The notes below the pieces were generated by a model. That model was given only the letters and a program-made list of their open reading frames with translations, was not told the origin of the DNA and ran no database searches. From Helicoverpa zea (taxonomy: Eukaryota; Arthropoda; Insecta; Lepidoptera; Noctuidae), in NCBI RefSeq assembly GCF_022581195.2, contig NC_061475.1:8370001-8434000 (forward strand): DNA of 64,000 nt, given 5' to 3'. Positions 55,321-64,000 of this stretch are shown here, one piece after another. Numbering within the stretch: position 1 is the stretch's first letter; each line of letters begins with the position of its first letter. Both the position numbers and the translations under genes were made by a program.

Positions 55321-56124
55321 TGTGTCAGTAGCTTATGTGTTATTTTTTGGTCAATAAGTTACGAATAGTTACAAGGTACCTACTAACATAGTTTTAAGCT
55401 TTACTAACAAGTGTATATGGATTTATTATTTTCTGAATTAATTCTCAAATAAATAAAAATAAAATATCTGACAGGTTTCATCTATATATCTGTAGCAATT
55501 TTTTCGTGAAGAAGTAACACATCAAAACTTACGTTTATAGAAACTACGAATCTTGTGTTTGTTTATAGGTAACACTTTTAAGATAAAATTGCTGAACTGT
55601 AGTCGGTATAGTTTTGTTTCCGAATGCATATAACTTTTTCCAGAGACCATTAGAAACGGTCATATTATGACACTTAAATAGTCCATACTGTATTTACGTT
55701 ACGATACGGGTAAAACCGTAGGACATACCTAGTTAGTTCAGAGTATTCCCTCTTCAAAACCTTAAGATCCCTTACGTCCGATAAGAGGGTGCAATCAATA
55801 AAAGCCAGGGTCGTGTTTATTTATCCGGTCGTATTTTCAAAATATCATAAACTTAAGGATTCCCTGAAGAGGCCGAAATATTCTGAACCTGTTCACAAGT
55901 TATGTTCGAAGTAATATTGGAAGGAAAATTCAAGTACATACACATGCTTGAGGAAAATTCGATGTACCTCAATACAAGGGTTGTTTGATTTATAAGACTA
56001 TTTTAGTAAATTACTTGATATTGACTATTTGTCAATTATTTTGGATTGAAATTTTTTTTCCGTTTATGGAATGGTTGAAAAAGAAAATTGAAAAAGATAT
56101 CCTGATATGATTGTTAACAAACTT
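55321..56124. other. Gene-free stretch
   Basis: Nothing was recognised. Confidence 0.4.
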
Positions 56125-56178
56125 GGTGAGACTGGAATTAGACCCCAACGTAGCTGGGAAAAGGCTAGGCAGATGATT
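56125..56178 (+). mobile_element. SINE 3' stub
   Basis: Only gagactggaattagacccca, then acgtagctgggaaaaggcta and ggcagatgat remain. Confidence 0.7.
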
Positions 56179-58311
56179 TTATCGTCGAAGCTCGAAACAT
56201 CGGGGTATCCATCTTACAAAATTAGGCTTTAGATAGCTAATGTTGAAAGTCAGGCTTTCTCTTTACAAGTAAATAGGTCGTTCTCTAAATGTTCACTCTA
56301 AGAGCCTAAAGCTTTTGACTCATGTTAATTATTTTTTATTTGGTAACTGTCTGAAAAGTAAATATTTGCCTTCATTCTGAAGTTGCTACTTCACGAACTC
56401 GGATGTACTGCTTAGTAATAGAAACTTATACAACTATGGCTTTTTAACTAATTTAACTCTTAAACATCGTATTAATAAGGATATCAATATTTGCTCGAGA
56501 AATTATATTTTACCAATAAATGAAATGAAACGACACGATTTAAATGTAAAATTTGGGTAAAAAAGTTACTTAATTACGAACTATAATCAGAAACTGAAAA
56601 TTATAGCCTAATACTAGAATATAAATTCTAAAACTATCGATATCGACAACGTCCCCTCCCTAAGCGACGGCAACAGTTGCAAGCAACAGATGCACGCAAC
56701 TACTTCTAATTGCTTAAGAATGTTACCTGCAATTAGAGCTATTAATTAATTCATTTAAATTCTGTTTTAGTAGGAAGTTTGATAATAAATAATGGTCCAT
56801 GTGGAATACGTTGTTGGTTATAAGCGTGAACGTAGAAAATTATTGTTTACTACCTTTACTAGTTTTACCTGCGCCCTATTGGAACTACTGTTTTGTACGT
56901 TTCTTCGGATAAAAAGTATCTATAGCCGTCCCCGATTAAAGGGATAGATTCCACTGAAGGAAATATTCAAATTGGACCAGTGGTTATCGAGATTCGGTTC
57001 AACCAAAACAGGTTTCTTATGTAGCAAAGATTCAATTCTTACATTCATAATGGTCTTTCAAGTTTCAAAAAGTACACAAAATCGAAGAATAAACACCGAT
57101 ACAGATCGAGTATTCCAAAATTATATTTGAAGTATTTTTGTGTTTTCGGAAATCGTATTTTTATATGATACTGTCCTATATTGGTCACAATTTCTTAGTC
57201 AAAGTTTTAACGTAACCACAGAACACTTTAAAAGGACACGCGACAAAACCCTAAGATATCTTTATAACATTAAAAGATATCTATACATTTAAGAAAACGC
57301 CATTTCACGGCTACAAAATGGCGTCGATATAATCTTTACTCGCACTCAGAGATGCGTGGGTGAATCGTTTATGGGTATTTAGAATTTAACAAAGGATATT
57401 AGTATAAAAGCTTTGTGCTTACATTGTTGTATAAACGACAAATAAAATAAGTAAGAAGTTAAGTATTATTTAAGAAATCTTAAAGTGGGTATTTACATTA
57501 GACAATATATTACAAATTAAATCTACATACTAATTTACAAATAAAATATAAAGACTTAATTACTTCTAAAACATTAGTTATAAACAAGTTTAACACTACA
57601 TACAAATTATAAATTTTAGTTTTCTTAACTGCCTCATTAAAATTTAGTGTTCTGTTTCTGTTGACATTATGAAAGCTACCGAAATCCTTTAAAACATCCA
57701 AAAAATAAAAATTATCATAAACATAATCATAAAGTATCATAAACACCCCGTTATTTTATCTTGGTGCGTTAAGTAATTTTATTCAAAAGGCGAGTAAAAC
57801 AGCACGTTTATAAATAAACACAAGCAAAATACCATCATTAAACCAAAATTTATAATCCAAAGCATTTCCCCAAACATAACATTTTACCTTACAATTTCTT
57901 AATAAGGTAACAGCCGATTATCTTTTAAGCCTTGGTAGGTACATTTACTGCGTTCTCATCGCCCCTTTTATACCTACAAAGGGCGTTCCCCACTGAGGTT
58001 CATTTTGAATTTCGCCAAAAGTTGTATTTAACGTGCCAAAGTTGATGCCGTTCTGTCTTGATTTTGATGTGTAATAATTATGTTTCTGAAGATATTTTAT
58101 TTAGAAGACAGTAAATGAGGTACTCTTTTGTTTAATTAAATTGTTGTTACAGGATTCTAACACGAGATCTATCAATAAATCTTTCATGGGAAGTGGTTCA
58201 AAGTTTTAAATGAGAGATTCCTGATGTAATATGTGTTAAAAACTCATAGTAAAACACAAAATAATAGTTTAAAAGAGTGTCATAAAGTAAATATGTGAAA
58301 TAATAATAAGT
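56179..58311. other. Gene-free stretch
   Basis: About 2.1 kb with no recognised gene. It includes a GC-richer patch at 56640-56705, a CTAG-superfamily-like scrap near 56865-57000, and an inverted GCCAT pair (cgccattt / aaatggcg) at 57298-57323. Confidence 0.35.
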
Positions 58312-58376
58312 ATTCAGCTGCATCCGATTAGACTGGAAACCGTCACTAATATACATATTTGGGAGAAAGGAGATGG
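58312..58376 (+). mobile_element. SINE 3' stub, diverged
   Basis: Carries tcagctgcatccgattagac, then tggaaaccgtcactaatata and gggagaaaggagatgg. It is strongly decayed. Confidence 0.6.
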
Positions 58377-58995
58377 TACCTAAATACAAAACAGAAACAC
58401 GGGTAAAAAAAGCAAAACATAAAAAAGTAAGCGCTGATCGCAAAAGTAAACAGACCAAAAGATCAAATACTCAGTTTTTCAAAAGTATGGCCGGTCAACA
58501 CCAATCACTGATTTATCGAAAACCAAAAATATTTACACACAGTTGTCATATCAACTTAAATACCAATTTTATTGAATCTCAAAACGGTTCATTCACAATA
58601 AATAAAGCACTACTCCCTTAGGCTATAAAAGTTATTCAATTTCAATCGTGTTTCAATCTCATTCACAGTCGTGATTAAAAGTTGCCAAGTACAGGCCAAA
58701 TTGTAATTGTCAAGCAACGTTTATTCGGAATGAAAGTTACTCTTGTATTTCATATGTTATTATGTACATAATTAAATCTACATATCGGTCGTATCAACGC
58801 ATATAATAAAATATATTCCGCTGTCTATGTATGTCAATAAATTAAGATAACAATGATGCTTTTACTACTTTTTTCTTAGTTTGAACTATCCCACTACTGG
58901 ACCTACCAATTTTGTCACACCTTTCTCCCAATCTCGATTCTCAGATGGTTTCCATCAAGGTTGTAGGCGTCCATGTCAATTATGGTCTTAATATA
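58377..58995. other. Gene-free stretch
   Basis: Nothing was recognised. The 82-codon Lys/Ser/Thr-rich frame at 58373-58621 overlaps a SINE stub and is not supported. Confidence 0.35.
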
Positions 58996-59185
58996 TCAAA
59001 ACTAATATTATAAATAGACAATAAGTTCATTTGACACCCCAAAGTCTCCGAAACTATAGAACCAATTTTCAAAATTCTTTCAGTGTTGAGTAGCTTATCT
59101 AATCTCGCATAACTTAGGCTATATTTTATCCCAGTACGAGAAGTAATTTCCACGGTACGCGGATAAAACCACAGGAATCACCTAG
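58996..59185 (+). mobile_element. Helitron-like element, complete ends
   Basis: It starts TCAAAACTAATATTATAAAT after an A and ends ccacaggaatcacCTAG before a T. At 190 bp it shares the ataacttaggctatatttta, then tcccagtacg core with 34073-34272. Confidence 0.68.
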
Positions 59186-59360
59186 TCTATAATTTCAGTA
59201 CCTACAATAATTGTTCATGAATTTCCCCTACACGTGATGTACATTATAATATAATAATGGAGAGGTTCAAACCAACAGATTACTAATTAAAGCAGTTAGT
59301 AATTGACAGGTGAAGCCTATTATACAAGTTGTCTGCCTAAATGTAATGTTTTGGTAATAG

Positions 59361-59697
59361 GGGTACCTACGCACACTGCCAACAAAACCATCGGCCGACA
59401 GTTGCGGGTCATCTTCCATTTTTTTTTTCAATAAAATCTTGATTCCAATCAAAGTTTTCAGTCGGTCTGATACCGGCTAAATCAGTAGGGTCCAAAAGCC
59501 AAAGCCTGACAGGGTTTTAGTCAGTAAGAGAGACACTTCCTCACGCTGCTAAACCACAGCGGGGGCGGTCATTTGAAAAAAAATACCGGCTAAATACCTG
59601 GCCTTTGTAATGTGTCGTTCTACCATTCATCTTCATACTGATTTATGAGCTCAAACAAATTATCGGCCGACTAAAAGTTTGTCGTGTCTTTGTACTC
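59361..59697. mobile_element. PIF/Harbinger-like MITE with nested retroposon
   Basis: The left end gggtacctacgcacactgcc (with catcggccgacagttg inside) pairs with tatcggccgactaaaagttt, then gtcgtgtctttgtactc. TAG/TTA lie at the flanks. Interior landmarks (tcagtcggtctgataccggc; ttcatcttcatactgattta) match the compact copies. It is split by a 100-bp retroposon. Confidence 0.8.
59483..59582 (+). mobile_element. Retroposon insertion with 13-bp target duplication
   Basis: The 13-bp repeat ataccggctaaat flanks it (59470-59482, 59583-59595). It contains gtcagtaagagagacacttc and ctaaaccacagcgggggcgg and ends gtcatttgaaaaaaa. It is the + strand version of the family at 17887, 31377, 41208 and 62872, and fixes that family's 3' end and A-rich tail. 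Confidence 0.88.
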
Positions 59698-59721
59698 TTA
59701 CTGTAATGTTTTGGTAATAGG

Positions 59722-60815
59722 CATGTTAGGGGGTGGGGGTCTTTATTCCTGGCGTAATTTAAGGCTTAGCAGGTGCAAAGACAGCCTGGTTGGTGGTGAC
59801 GCTTGAGTTAGTCTATCGATTGAACTTGGAGTACTGGTATTTTATAATAGGGTTGTGTGTCCATAATCTAAGTAACTGGATAGGTACAAAATTCCAGTAA
59901 CAGGATTTTTTATACTCAAATTTTTGAAGAGTATTTATGGAGTTTCTTGCCGGTTCATCTCCATAAGACCTACGGAACTGAGTACCATTCTTAAAAACAT
60001 GTACATGAAACTACACTAGATAGAGGTATGTATATGAAATAAAAACCTTTGACTTTGAAATGGTGGTGTTCCTTTTACGCTAGTGATTTCAACCACATTC
60101 CGTGGAAACTGTTTCACGCAGCCTTATAAAAATTAACCTATAATCTTCGTCGTTTTATGGGCTATCTAACAGTGAAACAATTTCTAAAACAAGCTCAGTG
60201 GTTTCTGAGACTATCCCGTTCAAACAAAATCTTCAGCTTTGTTATACTGGAGTAAATTTGTGGAATAAAAGTGTCAGTCTGTCGGCTCCTCAACGATCAA
60301 ATACCAATCACTGATTTATAAACCATTAATACTGAAAATTCGACGTTCAATTCCATGAAATACGTTCCCGAACAATAGTAGTCTTAATAATTAATTGTCT
60401 AACACAAATAGTTCTTGCCTATAATTTGATTCGGCCACAATGGTTGTCAGTAGTAAGAGCCTATTCTATTGTTTCTTAAGTCTTTATAACAACGCATTTG
60501 AATAAATGGATTCAAATTAATGATAGTTAGTACTCGAAGCTCTTAAGATAGACAGATTATAATTTACAAATAGGCTTTGTACTGTAGTGTTTTGTTTGTT
60601 TTAGTTTGAAATAATATTACTGAATATAGGCCTCTTATTAGTGAATAGGGATCAAAGTTATGCCAAGGAATAATCATTCATGTTCTTCGGTTTAAACTTG
60701 TATTAACTTACTTTGTGAGCACGGTTTAAAATAATATATAGAACGTAGTTAAATAGCGTTGATAATAATCAATTGCATAAACCTTAATATGAAACTTCAG
60801 AAAAATACTCTAACT
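59722..60815. other. Gene-free stretch with LINE-tail scraps
   Basis: At 59930-60058 the text gagtttcttgccggttcatc ... aaataaaaacctttgactttg resembles a common moth retroposon 3' UTR ending in TTTGACTTTGA. At about 60090-60260 a minus-strand CTAG-superfamily scrap is visible (atgggctatctaacagtgaa). No gene was seen. Confidence 0.4.
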
Positions 60816-60960
60816 GTGCGTCCTATGCGAACGATCTGAATGCGAACTTGAAACGACGGGACGCGACGTGATAACAACAAACAGCCGATTTCTTTTTAAG
60901 TGGCTACCGTGACGAGGCGCGGTATCGCTTCGAAGTGACTCGACTATACAGGACGCACCC
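60816..60960. mobile_element. Degenerate Harbinger-like GC-rich MITE
   Basis: The left end tgtgcgtcctatgcgaacga and right end gactatacaggacgcaccc, then TTA, recall the gggtgcgtcc termini of 17314-17707. It is GC-richer than its surroundings. The left target base is unclear. Confidence 0.5.
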
Positions 60961-60978
60961 TTATGTTCTATCTATACT

Positions 60979-61190
60979 GTTACAGCCTTTTAATCGTCCC
61001 ACTGCTGGGCTGCGGCCTTCTCTCACACGGAGAAGGATTGAGCATTAATCACCACGCTTGCTCAATTCGGGTTGGTGATTTCAGACTTTATAGTCCAGGT
61101 TTCCTCAAGAATGTTTTCCTTCACCTTTTTATCAGCCATTGGTGTCCAAGATATACTGAGAAAGTACATTAGTATGTTCTATCTATATGA
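60979..61190 (-). mobile_element. SINE with alternative tail, head-truncated
   Basis: + strand ttacagccttttaatcgtcc, cactgctgggctgcggcctt, gagcattaatcaccacgctt, then tttttatcagccattggtgt, ccaagatatactgagaaagt. On the minus strand this is the 38217-38505 architecture, joining the shared upstream body to the alternative tail at the same point; the tRNA head is missing. This confirms the junction as a family feature. Confidence 0.78.
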
Positions 61191-61342
61191 TACGTATATC
61201 TTTTTGCAGCCCCTTCTAATAGTATTACTGTGATGGATCGCCTATTCCGTCATTTTTTACATAGGTACTGCGTGGGATGTAATATATAAGTAACATAATC
61301 GTTCTAAGAAAACTGATATCAGATTATGTGAAACTTGAGGAG

Positions 61343-61420
61343 CTTGTTGCTAGGTGACAGTTGAAAGGTCAAGAAACGTTTGCCGCGGTCGGTCTGTGGG
61401 TGGGTGACCAATTTTTGTGA
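61343..61420 (+). mobile_element. 5S-rRNA-derived SINE head fragment
   Basis: Carries ggtcaagaaacgtttgccgc, then ggtcggtctgtgggtgggtg and acca, which mirror GTTAAGCAACG...GGATGGGTGACC of 5S rRNA. The body does not follow in the same orientation. Confidence 0.6.
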
Positions 61421-61445
61421 CGAGTTTTTTTGAGACTCGTTAATT

Positions 61446-61640
61446 TGCCTATTCTTTTCGTAAACTATGTTGAGGTTGACTTCCAGTCTTACCCAGATGT
61501 AATAGAAGAAACGGTGTTTTACATGAAACGACTGCCTGTCTGATCACGATACACTGGTAAGACTGAGTTTTAAACTCAAGCTTCTTACTACCCGTAGGGA
61601 CTGCCAAAGACACAGCCGGGACCCATCAATTTTAAGTACG
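61446..61640 (-). mobile_element. SINE body fragment
   Basis: + strand actatgttgaggttgacttc, then tttacatgaaacgactgcct, then acccgtagggactgccaaag and cagccgggaccc: the shared SINE body on the minus strand, with small deletions. Confidence 0.7.
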
Positions 61641-62871
61641 TTCTTAAACAATACGGAAAATGATCATACACACCTAAATAGCTCCCTACTTGTTACCACC
61701 ATACCAAATACCAAAATTACCACATCAGCCGTCAAACATGACTTCCTCAGCCGTCAAATGTGACTCAAAAATACTCTATTTCCCAAATTCCTAGACATTA
61801 CCTTATATACCTTCAGTTATCTCCCGACATGACAAAAACACGCGCATAATAAAATTTAACGCTTGTTCTTGAGTGCTAGAGCGATCTAGTCGTGAGCCTT
61901 GCTAACATTCCCTCTGGGAAATATAAACGTTAAGTATATTTTGGGCCTGTTCTTAGTGAAACAGGTGTCTCAATAATCGTTATAGCTGAGTGATGCGGTA
62001 GTGTTTTGGGGAAAAACTTTTGGAATATTTTTAGGGGGTAACAGTTACAGGTTAACTTTTTTATGTTGATTTTTAAGTATAATCTTGTCTTTTGGTGGTA
62101 GTGCGCCCGTTGACAGCACAGCATTTTTAAACGAGAAATAAAACATGAAAAAAAAATTGTGCAAAGCAAATGTCTGGTGGAACCCCCGTCAAAGAATGAC
62201 AGGCAAGATTTTTAATTAATCCCCAAAAGTCATTTAGCCATGAAATCTTTTATCACATCGCATCTACAACACAAACATGATAAAACCCATTTCGCATCCG
62301 ACAGTATACACTAAAAGCTCTTTCATGTCGGCCAAATATCCCGAATAAAGTGGAGTCGCGACAAAGCGTGAAAGATTAATTATATTAAATGAAACAATCG
62401 GTGTAAAATGGAGCGTTATCTTTTCATTTTGGAGCTGGGTTTATGTAAGGTTTTCATTTTGTTTTTGGTTTGAATTAAGTATTTTGGTGAAATTGACTTC
62501 GGAGTCGTGTTGTGGTATAGTTTTGTAAGTTGTTTTTATTTTATTTTATAGCGGTGTAGTGGTGGTCGATGACTCTTGAATTGTATTGGCACTTGATGGT
62601 TTAGATTTCAATTTATTATGTGTAAAAAACGCGCGGTTTGCGTTTTGAGTACAAAATGTGTTAACTTTATGTTCTCAATAATGATGCCGTGACATTATTT
62701 CTACAATTGTGTTAGAGAACATGTAAAGTGTGGTGCAAAAAACAATGTAAAAATCGCTTATGCTGATATTTTGAAGCTGAAGAGCTTAATTCCTTGAAAA
62801 GCTAAAGCTTACTGTTAGATAGCCCATTTATCGAGTACCTCTTTAGGCCCTAGGCTTCTTTTTTTGTGGTA
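61641..62871. other. Gene-free stretch
   Basis: Nothing was recognised beyond a scrap near 62790-62860 resembling CTAG elements (gttagatagcccatttatcg). Confidence 0.35.
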
Positions 62872-63003
62872 AATCATCCTGCTGTGGGTGTAGCGTGGAG
62901 TAATGTCAGACTTTTACTGGCATAGCCCACCATATTTTTCTAGAGCCCACAGTTTTCTAGGGGTAGGCGTTAAATCATGCGAACAATCCCGCAGCCTTGG
63001 CAG
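62872..63003 (-). mobile_element. Retroposon with GTCATTTGATGAT 3' end, decayed
   Basis: Carries aatcatcctgctgtgggtgt, then atgtcagacttttactggca, then gcgaacaatcccgcagcctt. Internal deletions remove the tgtaccagagccgcgg block. Confidence 0.6.
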
Positions 63004-63175
63004 ACGGCAGATAAAAAAGTGTAGAAGAAAAGGACGTTCTGCGCCACTCACAAATTAAAAAGGGCAGGAGGATGATGATGACTTGTAGTACACTTTATGA
63101 CCGACCATATAACCTACATTTTTCCTTACTAAAGAAAATATTCTAATTGTTGCAGGTGCGGAACCCACGACAGCA

Positions 63176-63248
63176 ATGTCTGTGGAGGGCCAACGGTGCC
63201 TGTGTGTTGTGGTGCTGCTCATACACACCGTCACGGGCGCTGGAGAGG
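63176..63248 (+). CDS. First coding exon, signal-peptide host protein
   Basis: A 3' splice site (ttctaattgttgcag) ends at 63155. A 20-nt 5' UTR segment (gtgcggaacccacgacagca) leads to the ATG at 63176. The 24 codons read MSVEGQRCLCVVVLLIHTVT, then GAGE, then a split codon at the donor gag-g|gtaagc (63249). A short polar N-terminus, a hydrophobic core (LCVVVLLI) and small residues (TVTGAG) form a typical secretory signal peptide with likely cleavage near the exon end. Codon use is GC-rich, unlike all surrounding DNA. The product is a secreted or membrane protein whose main exons lie to the right, outside the window; identity unknown. It is too short for ORF-length criteria but has two consensus splice sites and a coherent function. 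Confidence 0.72.
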
Positions 63249-63424
63249 GTAAGCAAATTTATTTTAGTTTTTGATAAAATAGAAGAAGAGTGAACAGTTT
63301 CTAATCTATCTTCTTTCTTTTTGATAATACTTACGTGTAGTACATATTTTTTTAACCTTTTCACATGGTTTAGCCCACGTTTGGGAGGACCAAATCCCGC
63401 AACTGGGTGAAATATCTGAAGGGT
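63249..63424. other. Start of intron after the signal-peptide exon
   Basis: No further exon was recognised up to the motif cluster. Confidence 0.45.
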
Positions 63425-63605
63425 TTTTTCCGACTAGTTCTACTACTTAGTTCTACCGTAGAACTAATGGGAACTTTTTTTCCCACTAGTTTTACTATAT
63501 GAGATGTAACAAAATAGAACTAGTGGGAATTATGGTTTTTATTTGTATTCCCACTAGTTCCACTGAACATTGGCAGTAGAACTAATGGGACATTTTGTTC
63601 TACTA
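63425..63605. repeat. Cluster of CTAGTTCTAC motifs in both orientations
   Basis: Copies include gactagttctacta, ttagttctac-cgtagaactaa (a near-perfect palindrome), cccactagttttac, agaactagtggga, tcccactagttccac, gtagaactaatggga and tgttctactag. At least seven units in 180 bp alternate in orientation and could form several stems. No family is known to me. Confidence 0.7.
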
Positions 63606-64000
63606 GACAGAAGAAGTACAGTCGACGGCCTGGGTGACATCTCGCCGTGTCCGTGGTTATCTGTAGTTTTGACGCAAATAGATATCAGATATGCCGACAG
63701 AGTTACTTTCAGATCTGTAATATTAGCAAGAATGAACTGGAAAAACATATCGACCATTTTAAAATTTGCAATTTTTTTAAGGTTTTTAAAAATCTACAAT
63801 AATACGCCGTGCCCCCTGGACACTATTATGATGATGCTTAAGTTTGAAAATTTTTCCTCGCAAAACAAAATCCCGCTTTATTCTAAGACACGGATACAGT
63901 ATCAAATCTTCAGCATAACACTATTAACTTTGCAGAGCAATCATCTATCCATTTATAAATCCTATTACCTACATCCCTAAGGGCCTCTGAGTTTGGTGGA
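63606..64000. other. Intronic stretch, nothing recognised
   Basis: The 136-codon frame (63570-63980) has no recognised domain. A scrap near 63690-63735 (gacagagttactttcagatc, tgtaatattagca) resembles the 5' end of the TC...CTAG elements in reverse. Confidence 0.35.

Noticed and set aside
63570..63980. 136-codon plus-strand frame
   Set aside because: Starts inside the CTAGTTCTAC cluster, has no domain or splice support, and becomes low-complexity after residue 70.

Overview
This window is a TE-rich, AT-rich stretch of an insect genome, almost certainly a moth and probably a noctuid. The evidence is the repeat content. There are many tRNA-headed and 5S-rRNA-headed SINEs with GGATGAT-type tails, RTE-type LINE 3' ends ending in a GAYGATGAT tail, Helitron-like elements running from TC to CTAG, and PIF/Harbinger-like MITEs. 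From memory and unchecked, the SINEs resemble the HaSE families described in Helicoverpa armigera. No bacterial-type genes, CRISPR array, functional rRNA gene or functional tRNA gene is visible.

Host coding content is tiny. The one convincing host exon is at the far right: 3' splice site, short 5' UTR, ATG at 63176, 24 codons of a signal-peptide-like sequence, and a GTAAGC donor at 63249. It is the first coding exon of a secreted or membrane protein on the + strand that continues beyond the window. A GC-rich patch near 9660-9897 with Inr-like motifs and a GTGAGT donor could be its promoter and non-coding first exon. If so, most of the window is one 5' intron filled with transposons; this link is inference.

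Layout. 1-9650: a 392-bp foldback, SINEs, a Harbinger-like MITE, and a 1.27-kb TIR element (4651-5922) carrying a SINE with a 15-bp target duplication and a GC-rich hairpin. 9650-17200: possible promoter, SINEs, three CTAG-ended fragments in a row, then a 1,695-bp near-perfect palindrome (13254-14948) with an 8-bp target duplication. 17300-20500: a GC-rich Harbinger-like MITE and a local segmental duplication, one copy of which carries a MITE that itself carries an RTE fragment. 21300-24330: two LINE fragments, including a 5'-truncated element with a 10-bp target duplication and an open C-terminal reading frame that looks like a restriction-like-endonuclease LINE. 24900-49000: MITEs, SINEs, retroposon fragments and Helitron-like elements among long unassigned AT-rich stretches. 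50230-53040: an antisense LINE reverse-transcriptase fragment next to a complete-ended 2.17-kb DNA transposon (8-bp target duplication) with a two-exon, internally deleted transposase-like gene. 53040-64000: scattered repeats, then the host exon.

Nothing here works as a multi-gene pathway. The interest lies in the transposons: modular SINEs that share one body under different RNA heads, nested insertions with readable target duplications that give relative ages, and several palindromic elements without a family name I can assign. All family names rest on sequence recognition without database searches.
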